Assembly (NCBI RefSeq): GCF_001672975.1
Contig: NZ_LZKU01000132.1
Location: 1-47,980 of the forward strand
Direction of reading: 5' to 3'
From: Mycobacterium sp. 1465703.0
GTDB lineage: Bacteria > Actinomycetota > Actinomycetes > Mycobacteriales > Mycobacteriaceae
Length of the DNA: 47,980 nucleotides
In this document: positions 28,385 through 36,954 of the stretch, in pieces
How the letters are laid out: every line of letters begins with the position of its first letter
Position numbering within the stretch: the first letter of the stretch is position 1
Notes under the pieces: generated by a model
Databases searched by the model: none
Seen by the model: only the letters and a program-made list of their open reading frames with translations
Told to the model about the DNA's origin: nothing
Made by a program: the position numbers and the translations under genes

Positions 28385-29603
28385 TCTCCAAGCCGGGTGG
28401 GAGTAACCGCGTCGGCACCAACGGTGCCGCCGCCAGCGGGAACAGTGCGCACAACAACCACGCCGGTGGATACTTGGCGGCCGAAATCAACGCACCGAAC
28501 AGCGGCGGGCCGGCGGCCGCCATCATGCGCTGCGTGGTGTTCTGAATGCCCAGCGCGCGTCCGCTCCAATAAGGCCCGGCGAATTCGGTGATGGCGGTGG
28601 CTTCCAGTCCGTTGTCGAGTACCGCGATCACCGAGATCAAGACCATGAGCCCGGCCTGCCATCGGGAGTTGGTGTGATCGGCCCACGCCAGCAGCAGCAA
28701 CGCCAGCACGGCGGCGGCCGCGATATAGCGCACCGGCCTCATGCGTGAGCCGAGCCGATCGGATAAGCGGCCCACCGCGACGCGGCCGAGCGCGCCGAGC
28801 AACTGTGACAGCGTGACCAAACCGCCGGCGGCGGCCACCGACCAGTGCAGGTTTTTGATCAGCCATACCAGCATGAACGTCACCGTCACGGTTTGCGGCA
28901 TCATCAGCAGTCCCGCCACCGCATGAATTCGCCACAGCGTCAACGACCCTCGGTACGGGCTGGCGAGTTCCTGATTGCTCGCACTGGCGCGCGGTTTGCG
29001 TGGCGGGTCGATGATCCCCACAGCGCTCAACACCGCGCCGACCGCGCACGCCAGTGCGGTGAACCTGAGCCCCGCGCGTGGCCCGTGTTCGGCGAGTTCA
29101 GGAATTATCAACGCGCCCAAGGCGATTCCCAATGGTTGCGCGGTCTGCCGGATGCCCATCGCCAGGCCGCGCTGGTGCGGCGGGAACCAGGCGGACACCA
29201 GCCTCCCGCCGGCCGTGTTGCAGCCGGCGGCGGCCATACCGCCGAGAAACAGATAGAGAGCGGTCAGCACCATCGAATGCACCGAGGCCGCGGCGTAGGC
29301 CGCTATCGCGGTAAGCGCTGAGCCCGTGGTCATCACCACCCGCTCGCCGACCCGGTCCAGCGCGTAGCCCCAGAGCACCAGCGTGACCACCATGCCCCAG
29401 CTGGGCATCGAGGCCAGCAGACCGGCTTCGTCGAGTCGGATCCCGCGGGTGCCTTGCAGCGACGGGATGATGAACGCGACGCCGTTGATGTAGAGGAACG
29501 AACTTGCCGTCGCCAGCAGTGAAACGATCATGATCGACCAGCGCGCGCCCGCGCCGTTTTCGGGCGTCGCGGCGGAGTCGATCTGCATTCCCAATGCTTG
29601 CAT
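28284..29603 (-). CDS. Major facilitator superfamily transporter (Rv2994-like)
   Basis: About 439 residues with 12 predicted transmembrane segments in two halves. An MFS loop motif is visible at [14 protein letters not shown] (loop 2-3) and again at [14 protein letters not shown] (loop 8-9). The substrate is unknown. The start is uncertain: ATG 29603 or ATG 29588 fit best, and the frame stays open to 29696 through repeat-like sequence. No Shine-Dalgarno sequence is seen on its strand. The last membrane segment ends near [13 protein letters not shown], and a basic tail of some 35 residues then runs across the leuB stop and 101 bp into leuB. Confidence 0.8.
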   Translation of the reverse strand: MQALGMQIDSAATPENGAGARWSIMIVSLLATASSFLYINGVAFIIPSLQGTRGIRLDEAGLLASMPSWGMVVTLVLWGYALDRVGERVVMTTGSALTAIAAYAAASVHSMVLTALYLFLGGMAAAGCNTAGGRLVSAWFPPHQRGLAMGIRQTAQPLGIALGALIIPELAEHGPRAGLRFTALACAVGAVLSAVGIIDPPRKPRASASNQELASPYRGSLTLWRIHAVAGLLMMPQTVTVTFMLVWLIKNLHWSVAAAGGLVTLSQLLGALGRVAVGRLSDRLGSRMRPVRYIAAAAVLALLLLAWADHTNSRWQAGLMVLISVIAVLDNGLEATAITEFAGPYWSGRALGIQNTTQRMMAAAGPPLFGALISAAKYPPAWLLCALFPLAAAPLVPTRLLPPGLETRAQQQSVRRLRWWRAVRSAALPGTARPPGPPA

Positions 29604-29650
29604 ACCCGGGCGAAATTTAGGGGGAGGACTTGTGGCGTTGCCCGCCGGTG

Positions 29651-29711
29651 GCGCCCCACCCCGGTCCGTACCGGGCCGCTGGCCAGTGCGCCCCACCCGG
29701 TCCGTACCGGG
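29651..29711. repeat. Direct repeat with embedded dyads CCGGT-N4-ACCGG
   Basis: A 24-25-bp sequence (GCGCCCCACCC then GGTCCGTACCGGG) occurs at 29651-29675 and 29688-29711. Each copy contains CCGGTCCGTACCGG (29661-29674 and 29697-29710), a 12-of-14 palindrome, 36 bp apart. They lie just upstream of the MFS start and could be operators. Confidence 0.55.
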
Positions 29712-29717
29712 TCGCCT

Positions 29718-29866
29718 GCCACGCCCGGCTACGCCGCGCTCGCGACCGTCACTAGGTCCGATGGTGACGGCCCGCCACGCCCGGCTACGCCGCGCTCGCG
29801 ACCGTCACTCGGTCCGATGGTGACGGCCCGCCACGCCCGGCTACGCCGCGCTCGCGACCGTCACTA
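29718..29866. repeat. 56-bp tandem repeat, 2.7 copies
   Basis: Copies start at 29718, 29774 and 29830, the last incomplete. The unit holds CGCCCGGCTACGCCGCGCT and, after an interval, GTCCGATGGTGACGGCC; copies differ only at single bases. The same family occurs in reverse orientation at 43311-43431. The end of the third copy supplies the -10 element of the next gene. Copy number may vary between strains. Confidence 0.9.
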
Positions 29867-29877
29867 GGCTCATCCAA
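29865..29877 (+). promoter_or_regulatory. Predicted leaderless promoter (-10 TAGGCT) at the repeat edge
   Basis: TAGGCT (29865-29870) lies 7 nt before ATG 29878. Its first bases belong to the third tandem repeat copy. Confidence 0.5.
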
Positions 29878-30684
29878 ATGCGCCTTGGTCGAATCGCCAG
29901 CCCGGACGGTGTCGCCTTCGTCAGTATCGAGGGTGACCTCAACGACCCAGCCGAGATGATCGCCCGTGAGATCGCAGAGCATCCATTCGGCACGCCGAAC
30001 TTCACCGGCCGATCGTGGCCGTTGGCCGACGTCCGGCTGCTCGCGCCGATACTTGCCAGCAAGGTGGTGTGCATCGGAAAGAACTACGCCGATCACATCG
30101 CCGAGATGAAGGAGATGACCGGCCCCGCACCGGTGGATCCGGTGATCTTCCTCAAACCCAACACCGCGATCATCGGCCCGAACGTGCCGATTCGTTTGCC
30201 GGCCAACGCATCACCGGTGCACTTCGAGGGCGAGCTTGCCGTCGTCATCGGCCGGCCCTGCAAGGACGTGTCGGCCGCCCAGGCGGCGGAGAACATCCTG
30301 GGCTACACCATCGGCAACGACGTGTCGGCCCGCGATCAACAAAAAGCCGATGGCCAGTGGACCAGGGCCAAAGGGCATGACACCTTTTGCCCGGTCGGGC
30401 CGTGGATCGTCACCGACCTCAAACCACTGGATCCCGGCGATCTGGAATTGCGCACCGAGGTCAACGGCGACGTCAAGCAACACAGCCGTACTTCGCTGCT
30501 GATCCACGACATCGGCGCCATCGTCGAGTGGATTTCGGCCGTGATGACCCTGCTGCCCGGCGATATCATCCTCACCGGAACGCCGGCCGGTGTCGGTCCC
30601 ATCGAGGACGGCGACACCGTCTCCATCACCATCGAGGGCATCGGCACCCTCACCAATCCCGTGGTCCGTAAAGGAAAATCGTGA
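29878..30684 (+). CDS. Fumarylacetoacetate hydrolase family protein
   Basis: A 268-residue FAH-family enzyme. Landmarks: [15 protein letters not shown] (near residue 63), PVIFLKP, metal ligands in [12 protein letters not shown], then [24 protein letters not shown] and [14 protein letters not shown]. Family members hydrolyse C-C bonds of dioxo acids or decarboxylate oxaloacetate; the substrate is not identifiable here. No tyrosine-degradation genes are nearby. It overlaps gltX by four bases (GTGA), an odd but conserved pairing that matches Rv2993c-gltS (Rv2992c). Confidence 0.9.
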   Translation: MRLGRIASPDGVAFVSIEGDLNDPAEMIAREIAEHPFGTPNFTGRSWPLADVRLLAPILASKVVCIGKNYADHIAEMKEMTGPAPVDPVIFLKPNTAIIGPNVPIRLPANASPVHFEGELAVVIGRPCKDVSAAQAAENILGYTIGNDVSARDQQKADGQWTRAKGHDTFCPVGPWIVTDLKPLDPGDLELRTEVNGDVKQHSRTSLLIHDIGAIVEWISAVMTLLPGDIILTGTPAGVGPIEDGDTVSITIEGIGTLTNPVVRKGKS

Positions 30685-32159
30685 CTACACCAGCCAAAGT
30701 CCGCGTCCGATTCTGTCCATCGCCCACCGGCACCCCGCACGTCGGCATGGTCCGCACTGCGCTATTCAACTGGGCCTACGCGCGACACACCGGGGGCACC
30801 TTCGTCTTTCGCATCGAGGACACCGATGCCCAGCGCGACAGTGAGGAAAGCTATCTGGCGCTGCTGGACGCGCTGCGCTGGCTCGGCCTGGATTGGGACG
30901 AGGGACCCGAGGTGGGCGGGCCCTATGCCCCGTACCGCCAGTCGCTTCGCAGTGAGATCTATCACGATGTGGTGCGCAAGCTGGTCGAAACGGGGGAGGC
31001 CTATTACGCCTTCTCGACGCCCGAAGAGGTCGAGGCGCGCCATATCGCCGCGGGCCGTAATCCCAAGCTGGGCTACGACAATTTCGACCGGCAGCTGACC
31101 GATTCTCAGCGTGCCGCGTTTCTCGCGGAGGGCCGCAAGCCGGTGGTGCGGCTGCGGATGCCTGACGAAGACCTCATCTGGGACGATCTGGTTCGCGGAA
31201 CCACCAGCTTCGCGGCCGGGTCGGTGCCCGATTTCGCGTTGACCCGCGCCAATGGAGATCCGTTGTACACCTTGGTCAACCCGTGTGACGACGCGCTGAT
31301 GAAGATCACCCATGTGCTGCGGGGCGAGGACATACTGCCGTCGACCCCGCGCCAGATTGCGCTGTATCAGGCCCTGATCCGGATCGGCATCGCCGAGCGC
31401 GTTCCGCAATTCGCCCACCTCCCAACGGTATTGGGGGAGGGGACCAAGAAGCTGTCCAAGCGCGACCCGCAGTCCAACCTGTTCGCCCACCGCGACCGGG
31501 GTTTCATCCCCGAAGGCCTGCTCAACTATCTCGCGTTGCTCGGCTGGGCTATTGCCGACGACCACGACGTGTTCAGCCTCGAGGAGATGGTGGCCGCGTT
31601 CGACGTGGCCGACGTCAACTCCAATCCCGCCCGCTTCGACCAGAAGAAGGCCGACGCTATCAATGCCGAGCACATCCGGATGCTGGCGGTCGACGACTTC
31701 ACCGCCAGGCTGCGCGAGTATCTCGACGTCCACGGTCATCGCCTCGATCTGGATGAGGCCGGCTTCGCCGTCGCCGCCGACTTGGTGCAGACCCGGATCG
31801 TGGTGCTCGGCGACGCCTGGGAGCTGCTGAAGTTCCTCAACGACGATGAGTACGCCATCGACCCCAAGGCCGCCGCCAAAGAGCTGGGACCCGACGGGGC
31901 CGCCGCTCTGGACGCGGCGCTGGCCGCGCTCGACACCGTGGCGGACTGGACGGCGCCGCAGATCGAGACCGCTCTCAAGGCCGCGCTCATCGACAAGCTG
32001 GGCCTCAAACCCCGCAAGGCGTTTGGTCCGATCAGGGTTGGGGCGACCGGGACGACGATCAGCCCGCCGCTGTTCGAGTCACTGGAGCTGCTCGGTCGTG
32101 ACCGCAGCCTGCAGCGGCTGCGCGCGGCGCGCGAGACAGCCGGGCGGGACCCCGCTTGA
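30681..32159 (+). CDS. gltX: Glutamyl-tRNA synthetase
   Basis: A 492-residue class I synthetase charging tRNA-Glu. The HIGH-type motif is SPTGTPHVG (residues 12-20), [12 protein letters not shown] follows, and the KMSKS-type motif is KLSKRDP (near residue 257). Because this genome carries GatCAB, the enzyme is expected to be non-discriminating and also to mischarge tRNA-Gln with Glu. Both tRNA-Gln and tRNA-Glu genes lie directly downstream. GTG 30681 overlaps the preceding gene. Confidence 0.96.
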   Translation: MTTPAKVRVRFCPSPTGTPHVGMVRTALFNWAYARHTGGTFVFRIEDTDAQRDSEESYLALLDALRWLGLDWDEGPEVGGPYAPYRQSLRSEIYHDVVRKLVETGEAYYAFSTPEEVEARHIAAGRNPKLGYDNFDRQLTDSQRAAFLAEGRKPVVRLRMPDEDLIWDDLVRGTTSFAAGSVPDFALTRANGDPLYTLVNPCDDALMKITHVLRGEDILPSTPRQIALYQALIRIGIAERVPQFAHLPTVLGEGTKKLSKRDPQSNLFAHRDRGFIPEGLLNYLALLGWAIADDHDVFSLEEMVAAFDVADVNSNPARFDQKKADAINAEHIRMLAVDDFTARLREYLDVHGHRLDLDEAGFAVAADLVQTRIVVLGDAWELLKFLNDDEYAIDPKAAAKELGPDGAAALDAALAALDTVADWTAPQIETALKAALIDKLGLKPRKAFGPIRVGATGTTISPPLFESLELLGRDRSLQRLRAARETAGRDPA

Positions 32160-32309
32160 GTGGCCGGGACCACGCGTGCGGATTGTCCGGCGAGACTTTG
32201 GTAGTCTGCACTGCGGTTTAGGAAAGGCCGACAACGGCTGGCGGCGGCGGACTCCAAAGAGCTTATAAAAGCCCGCAATCGACGCTGACCAGCGGTTTTA
32301 GGCAGCCAA

Positions 32310-32381
32310 TGGGGTATGGTGTAATTGGCAACACAGCTGATTCTGGTTCAGCCATTCTAGGTTCGAGTCCTGGTACCCCAG
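32310..32381 (+). tRNA. tRNA-Gln (anticodon CTG)
   Basis: A 72-nt cloverleaf. The acceptor TGGGGTA (32310-32316) pairs with TACCCCA (32374-32380) and the discriminator is G. The anticodon stem GCTGA/TCAGC encloses loop TTCTGGT with anticodon CTG at 32343-32345. The T loop is GTTCGAGT. Only CA of the CCA end follows in the genome. The 150 bp before it (32160-32309) holds an AT-rich TATAAA (near 32263), perhaps a -10, but nothing firm. Confidence 0.93.
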
Positions 32382-32475
32382 CAAAACTCTCGCTAAAGCC
32401 CCCAGTCTCAAGCGATTAGGTGGGCTTAGCGGGGTGAGCTATGCTGGCACTCCGGATCGTCTCTGGATCGTTTCT

Positions 32476-32548
32476 GGCCCCGTCGTCTAGCGGCCTAGGA
32501 CGCCGCCCTCTCACGGCGGTAGCGTGGGTTCGAATCCCATCGGGGCTA
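32476..32548 (+). tRNA. tRNA-Glu (anticodon CTC)
   Basis: A 73-nt cloverleaf. The acceptor GGCCCCG (32476-32482) pairs with CGGGGCT (32541-32547), including one G-T pair, and the discriminator is A. The anticodon stem CCGCC/GGCGG holds loop CTCTCAC, anticodon CTC at 32510-32512. The T arm is GTGGG-TTCGAAT-CCCAT. The stretch 32382-32475 between the two tRNAs shows no gene. Confidence 0.93.
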
Positions 32549-32560
32549 CAAATATCGCAG

Positions 32561-33073
32561 TTACTGGTCGGTCCCCAGGACCGCCGGTGCTGTCGATCCA
32601 CCCACCGGCATGGCCGGCAAGCCGAGTTTGCGGTGATCCCACGAGCGAGCCCGCCGGGCCACGATGCGAACACAGACCCGCTTGTTCATCATCTGCTCGA
32701 CGAAAGGTTTCATGTCGTCGGTGTAGGGACCGGTGTAGCGCTCCCAGACGCTCACCCCCACCCGGTGTGAGACGTCGGGATCGTCGACGATCTCGGCGAC
32801 GCCCTCGAAGGACACCCCGCGCAATGTGTCGTAGGTGTCGCCGTCCTCGATCAGAAAGCTCACCCGCGGATCGCGCCTGAGGTTGACGGCCTTCTGCGAC
32901 TTGGCCTTGGTCTCCAGCCAGATCTCGCCGTCGACCACGGCGTACCACATGGCGGTCAGATGAGGCTGGCCGTCGGCGCCGATGGTGGCCAGCGTGCCGG
33001 TGCGGCTCTTGACGACGAAATCGGCGATCTCGTCTTCGGACATGACGATGCTCGCGCGCTGATTGGTTCCCAT
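32561..33073 (-). CDS. PPOX-class (F420/FMN-type) split-barrel protein (Rv2991-like)
   Basis: A 170-residue flavin- or F420-binding split beta-barrel protein: DFVVKSRTGTLATIGADGQPHLTAMWYAV is the typical first barrel strand set, KAKSQKAVNLRRDPRVSFLIEDG the cofactor-binding part, and SVWERYTGPY follows. Family members reduce unsaturated or aromatic substrates; the specific role is unknown. ATG 33073 matches the family start MGTNQRA; the frame is open to 33145. It ends 13 bp from the opposing tRNA-Glu. Confidence 0.85.
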   Translation of the reverse strand: MGTNQRASIVMSEDEIADFVVKSRTGTLATIGADGQPHLTAMWYAVVDGEIWLETKAKSQKAVNLRRDPRVSFLIEDGDTYDTLRGVSFEGVAEIVDDPDVSHRVGVSVWERYTGPYTDDMKPFVEQMMNKRVCVRIVARRARSWDHRKLGLPAMPVGGSTAPAVLGTDQ

Positions 33074-33180
33074 GCCGGTCAGTCTGTCAGGCCGGCTGCG
33101 AATGGATTTGCCCCGGTGGCTTTCCAGCTGCGCCGCCGGCGACACCTTTCACCATTTCGCTTTATGGCCAAGCATTGCGC

Positions 33181-33882
33181 TCAGAGGCGGCGGGTGAGCG
33201 CCTCGGCGGCGGACAGCAAGTCGGCGGCCCAGCGTGCCCCCGGGCGACGGCCGATGCGGTCGATGGGGCCCGATACCGAGACGGCCGCGATGACAGCGCC
33301 GCGGCTATCGCGCACTGGCGCCGACACACTCGCCACCCCGGGCTCGCGCTCGGCCACACTTTGGGCCCAACCCCGCCGCCGTACTTCGGCCAGCGTCCGT
33401 TCGGTGAATTTCGCCGTCGCGAGCACCGCTTTCTGAGTCCCCGCGTCGCTATGGGCCAGTAGCACTTTGGCCCCCGACCCGGCCGTCATCGGCAGCCGCG
33501 CGCCGATCGGAACCGTATCGCGAAGTCCCGCAGCGGGTTCCAGCGCGGCCACGCAGACCCGCTCGGTGCCCTCGCGGCGGTACAGCTGCACGCTTTCGCC
33601 GGTGGTTTCACGCAACAGCGGCAGCACCGCGCTGCTGGCGGCCAGCAGGGGATCGTTGACGTGGGCCGAGAGTTCACTCACGGCCGGACCGAGGCACCAG
33701 CGCCCTTCGTCGTCGCGCACCAGCAGGCGATGGACTTCGAGGGCGGCCGCCAGCCGGTACGCGGTGGCGCGGGGAAGAGCCGTCCGCTCACACAGTTCGG
33801 CTAACCCGCAGGGCGATTGGGAGACCGCGTGGAGGATACCCACGGCTTTGTCCAGGACGCCGATGCCGCTATGCTGTCTCAC
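33181..33882 (-). CDS. IclR-family regulator of leuCD (LtbR/NdgR-like)
   Basis: A 233-residue IclR regulator. It has an N-terminal winged helix (GVLDKAVGILHAVSQSP, then LPRATAYRLAAALEVHRLL) and a C-terminal ligand-binding domain (GARLPMTAGSGAKVLLAH, EREPGVASVSAPVRDSRG, AAVSVSGPIDRIG). In actinobacteria the IclR gene divergent from leuCD (LtbR, NdgR) represses leucine and tryptophan genes; the same arrangement here implies the same role. The start GTG 33882 has a -10 (TAGTAT) 6 nt upstream on its strand, so it is probably leaderless. It matches Rv2989 by position. Confidence 0.87.
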   Translation of the reverse strand: MRQHSGIGVLDKAVGILHAVSQSPCGLAELCERTALPRATAYRLAAALEVHRLLVRDDEGRWCLGPAVSELSAHVNDPLLAASSAVLPLLRETTGESVQLYRREGTERVCVAALEPAAGLRDTVPIGARLPMTAGSGAKVLLAHSDAGTQKAVLATAKFTERTLAEVRRRGWAQSVAEREPGVASVSAPVRDSRGAVIAAVSVSGPIDRIGRRPGARWAADLLSAAEALTRRL

Positions 33883-33894
33883 AAGGAGATACTA
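33883..33894 (-). promoter_or_regulatory. Predicted leaderless promoter of the IclR gene (-10 TAGTAT)
   Basis: On the minus strand TAGTAT (33894-33889) lies 6 nt before GTG 33882. It is inside the operator dyad at 33886-33901. Confidence 0.5.
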
Positions 33895-33912
33895 GCGTCT
33901 CGTATTCTGAGA
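33886..33912. promoter_or_regulatory. Overlapping operator dyads between iclR and leuC
   Basis: GAGATACTAGCGTCTC (33886-33901) is symmetric about CTAG in 12 of 16 positions. Its right half TCTC (33898-33901) also pairs with GAGA at 33909-33912, giving TCTC-N7-GAGA. GAGAT therefore recurs on both sides of a shared TCTC. The first dyad covers the IclR -10 and the second extends toward leuC, as expected for an autoregulated divergent operator. Confidence 0.5.
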
Positions 33913-33967
33913 TCACAGCCCGAAGGATCGGCGAGCCGCTAACGAGGCGAATTGAGGCGAGTTCGAG

Positions 33968-35407
33968 ATGGGAATCGACCAAGGGGCGTCGGCGGCCGGC
34001 GCGAAACCGCGCACTCTGGCCGAAAAAGTTTGGGACGACCACGTAGTGGTATCCGGGGGGGCGAGCGAGCCCGACCTGATCTATATCGATCTGCATCTGG
34101 TGCACGAAGTCACCAGCCCGCAGGCTTTCGACGGCCTGCGCCTGGCCGGCCGGCCGGTGCGCCGCCCCGATTTGACGCTGGCCACCGAGGATCACAACGT
34201 TCCGACCGTCGATATCGACAAGCCGATTGCGGACCCGGTATCGCGCACCCAGGTCGAGACACTGCGACGCAACTGTGCCGAATTCGGTGTGCGGCTATAT
34301 CCGATGGGCGACGTCGAGCAAGGCATCGTGCATGTGGTGGGGCCGCAATTGGGCCTCACTCAGCCCGGAATGACGGTCGTCTGTGGGGATAGTCACACTT
34401 CGACGCACGGCGCATTCGGCGCACTGGCCATGGGAATTGGCACCTCGGAGGTCGAGCACGTGCTGGCCACTCAGACATTGCCGCTGCGGCCGTTCAAGAC
34501 AATGGCGGTCAATGTGGATGGGCAGTTGCCCGACGGCGTGACGGCCAAGGACATCATTCTTGCCCTGATCGCCAAGATCGGCACCGGCGGTGGGCAGGGC
34601 CATGTCATCGAATATCGCGGCAGTGCCATCGAATCGCTGTCGATGGAAGGCCGGATGACCGTCTGCAATATGAGTATCGAGGCCGGTGCCCGGGCGGGAA
34701 TGGTGGCTCCGGACGCCACCACGTATGAATTTTTGCGCGACCGTCCACACGCCCCGCAAGGGGCGCAATGGGATGCGGCAATGCGTTATTGGCAGGGGCT
34801 GCATACCGACCCCGGCGCCGAATTCGACACCGAGGTCTACCTCGACGCCGCGTCGCTGAGCCCGTTCGTGACATGGGGAACCAACCCCGGCCAGGGTGTT
34901 CCGCTCGCCGACGCCGTGCCGGATCCCGAGCTGATGACCGACGATGGACAGCGCCAGGCGGCCGAGAAAGCGTTGGCGTATATGGACCTTCGACCGGGTA
35001 CGCCGATGCGTGAGGTCGCCGTTGACACGGTGTTCGTCGGCTCTTGTACCAACGGTCGTATCGAGGATCTACGAGTCGTCGCCGACGTGCTGCGCGGCCG
35101 CAAGGTCGCCCCCGGACTACGGATGCTCGTCGTGCCGGGCTCGATGCGGGTGCGTGCACAGGCCGAAGCAGAAGGGCTGGGCGAAGTTTTCACCGCCGCC
35201 GGTGCCGAATGGCGCCAAGCGGGCTGCTCAATGTGCCTGGGCATGAATCCCGACCAGCTCGCCGCGGGAGAGCGCTGCGCAGCGACGTCGAACCGCAACT
35301 TCGAAGGGCGCCAGGGTAAAGGCGGCCGCACGCATTTGGTGTCTCCGGCCGTTGCCGCGGCGACAGCAGTGCGCGGGACATTGTCTGCTCCGTCCGATTT
35401 GAGCTGA
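33968..35407 (+). CDS. leuC: 3-isopropylmalate dehydratase large subunit
   Basis: The 479-residue subunit carries the 4Fe-4S cluster of isopropylmalate isomerase (leucine pathway). The aconitase signatures are present: [27 protein letters not shown], and cluster cysteines C360 (GSCTNGR), C420 and C423 (GCSMCLGMN). The length is normal. ATG 33968 is 85 bp from the divergent IclR start. leuD follows 26 bp downstream. Confidence 0.96.
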   Translation: MGIDQGASAAGAKPRTLAEKVWDDHVVVSGGASEPDLIYIDLHLVHEVTSPQAFDGLRLAGRPVRRPDLTLATEDHNVPTVDIDKPIADPVSRTQVETLRRNCAEFGVRLYPMGDVEQGIVHVVGPQLGLTQPGMTVVCGDSHTSTHGAFGALAMGIGTSEVEHVLATQTLPLRPFKTMAVNVDGQLPDGVTAKDIILALIAKIGTGGGQGHVIEYRGSAIESLSMEGRMTVCNMSIEAGARAGMVAPDATTYEFLRDRPHAPQGAQWDAAMRYWQGLHTDPGAEFDTEVYLDAASLSPFVTWGTNPGQGVPLADAVPDPELMTDDGQRQAAEKALAYMDLRPGTPMREVAVDTVFVGSCTNGRIEDLRVVADVLRGRKVAPGLRMLVVPGSMRVRAQAEAEGLGEVFTAAGAEWRQAGCSMCLGMNPDQLAAGERCAATSNRNFEGRQGKGGRTHLVSPAVAAATAVRGTLSAPSDLS

Positions 35408-35433
35408 CGTATTCGACTGTGAAGGGGATGAGC

Positions 35434-36030
35434 ATGGAAGCATTTCACACCCACACCGGTATCGGTGTGCCGCTGCGGCGCTCCAATGTCGACACCGATC
35501 AGATCATTCCGGCGGTGTATTTGAAGCGCGTCACCCGAACCGGTTTCGAGGATGGCTTGTTCGCCAGCTGGCGGTCGGATCCCTCATTCGTGCTAAACCT
35601 CAGCCCCTTTGACCGGGGGTCGGTGCTCGTCGCAGGACCAGATTTCGGCACGGGTTCGTCGCGTGAACATGCGGTGTGGGCACTGATGGACTACGGGTTC
35701 CGAGTGGTCATCTCGTCTCGATTCGGTGACATTTTCCGGGGCAACGCCGGCAAGGCAGGGCTGCTGGCAGCCGAAGTTTCCCAAGACGATGTGGAGCTGC
35801 TCTGGAAGCTCATCGAGCAGAGCCCCGGCATGGAAATCACTGTCAATCTTCAAGATCGAAATATCACCGCGGGAACGACGGTGCTGCCGTTCAACATTGA
35901 CGACCACACCGCCTGGCGGCTGCTCGAAGGACTTGACGATATAGCCCTTACGCTGCGGAAACTCGAAAAAATCGAGTCATACGAAGCGACGTATCCGGAC
36001 TGGAAACCGCGCACTCTGCCTACCTCGTGA
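35434..36030 (+). CDS. leuD: 3-isopropylmalate dehydratase small subunit
   Basis: The 198-residue partner of LeuC forms the swivel domain that completes the active site. It begins [27 protein letters not shown], with [13 protein letters not shown] and [19 protein letters not shown] further on. I use ATG 35434, which matches the family start and has AAGGGG about 8 nt upstream; GTG 35419 and ATG 35428 are less likely alternatives. It is co-transcribed with leuC and followed by a good terminator. Confidence 0.94.
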   Translation: MEAFHTHTGIGVPLRRSNVDTDQIIPAVYLKRVTRTGFEDGLFASWRSDPSFVLNLSPFDRGSVLVAGPDFGTGSSREHAVWALMDYGFRVVISSRFGDIFRGNAGKAGLLAAEVSQDDVELLWKLIEQSPGMEITVNLQDRNITAGTTVLPFNIDDHTAWRLLEGLDDIALTLRKLEKIESYEATYPDWKPRTLPTS

Positions 36031-36043
36031 ACGGGCCACCGAA

Positions 36044-36087
36044 GCCGATTTTCTCCTTGATCGGCTAAGTAAACCGAGCCGATTTTT
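36044..36087 (+). terminator. leuCD terminator with an alternative hairpin
   Basis: ATCGGCT (36060-36066) pairs with AGCCGAT (36077-36083), followed by TTTTT (36083-36087): a classic intrinsic terminator. The left arm can instead pair with GCCGAT at 36044-36049, forming a competing hairpin without a T tail. It lies 30 bp after the leuD stop. Confidence 0.75.
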
Positions 36088-36164
36088 AAGGCCCTCCACC
36101 GGTCAAGGGCGGCAACCAGATTGCGAAAACGCCGTAGCCCTTGCCGTGAAATTGCGCGTGGCTC

Positions 36165-36194
36165 TTGGAAATTTGCTGGGTGAGGGTTTACCGT
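36165..36194 (+). promoter_or_regulatory. Possible hupB promoter
   Basis: TTGGAA (36165-36170), an 18-nt spacer and TACCGT (36189-36194). Downstream, CCACTAGT occurs twice (36197-36204 and 36221-36228), between the predicted transcript start and the ribosome-binding site GGAGG (36232-36236). Confidence 0.4.
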
Positions 36195-36241
36195 GTCCAC
36201 TAGTCGGTTCAAATCGAGGACCACTAGTTCCGGAGGGATTG

Positions 36242-36880
36242 ATGAACAAGGCAGAGCTCATTGATGTGCTCACAACTAAATTGAACACGGACCGTCGACA
36301 GGCGACCGCAGCGGTCGAGAATGTTGTCGACACCATTGTGCGTGCGGTACACAAGGGCGACAGCGTCACTATCACCGGGTTCGGTGTGTTCGAACAGCGG
36401 CGCCGCGCAGCGCGGGTGGCCCGCAACCCGCGGACCGGTGAGACGGTGAAGGTGAAGCCGACGTCCGTCCCGGCGTTCCGCCCCGGTGCCCAATTCAAAG
36501 CGGTTGTGTCTGGCGCACAGCGCCTCCCGTCAGACGGCCCGGCCGTCAAGCGCGGTGTGGTAGCGGGTGGTGGTGCGGCTAAGAAGACCGCCGCGAAGAA
36601 GGCTCCCGCCAAGAAGGCTGCGGCCAAGAAGGCTCCGGCCAAGAAGGCCGCGACCAAGGCTCCCGCCAAGAAGGCCGCAACCAAGTCACCGGCCAAGAAG
36701 GCGGCGACCAAGGCTCCGGTCCGCAAGGCGGCGACCAAGGCTCCGGCCAAGAAGACGGCGGCCAAGAAGGCTCCCGTCAAGAAGGCCGCGACCAAGGCTC
36801 CGGCCAAGAAGGCCGCGAGCAAGGCTCCGGCCCGCAAGGCCGCTGCCAAGAAGACGACCGCGCGCCGCGGTCGCAAGTAA
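36242..36880 (+). CDS. hupB: Histone-like nucleoid protein HupB (HU with lysine-rich tail)
   Basis: A 212-residue nucleoid-associated DNA-binding protein. Residues 1-90 are the HU fold: [38 protein letters not shown] (the DNA-binding beta arm) and [11 protein letters not shown]. From about residue 112 to the end is a tail of repeated [12 protein letters not shown] and PAKKAA units, like the C-terminus of histone H1, typical of mycobacteria. Start ATG 36242 is set by GGAGG 5 nt upstream and the conserved MNKAEL. The tail's near-repeats (unit 15-24 bp) could change length by slippage. Confidence 0.96.
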   Translation: MNKAELIDVLTTKLNTDRRQATAAVENVVDTIVRAVHKGDSVTITGFGVFEQRRRAARVARNPRTGETVKVKPTSVPAFRPGAQFKAVVSGAQRLPSDGPAVKRGVVAGGGAAKKTAAKKAPAKKAAAKKAPAKKAATKAPAKKAATKSPAKKAATKAPVRKAATKAPAKKTAAKKAPVKKAATKAPAKKAASKAPARKAAAKKTTARRGRK

Positions 36881-36897
36881 GCGCAGTCACCTCTAGA

Positions 36898-36944
36898 CAC
36901 GAATACCCTTCGGGCGGCACCGGTGCCGCCGAAGGGTATTCGTG
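36898..36944. terminator. Long bidirectional hairpin between hupB and mutT1
   Basis: The arms CACGAATACCCTTCGG-GCGGCACC and their complement pair over 23 bp, with one bulged G, centred near 36921. No T run. It lies 18 bp after the hupB stop and 11 bp before the mutT1 stop, so it can serve both genes. Confidence 0.8.
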
Positions 36945-36954
36945 CGCTTACAGG

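Noticed and set aside
28381..29049. Minus-strand frame ending exactly at the leuB stop
   Set aside because: The membrane segments of the MFS transporter are in the other frame right to the last helix, so this is not the coding frame; kept only as a note on a possible indel.
29718..29866. CRISPR array
   Set aside because: The units are contiguous 56-bp tandem copies with no variable spacers and no cas genes.
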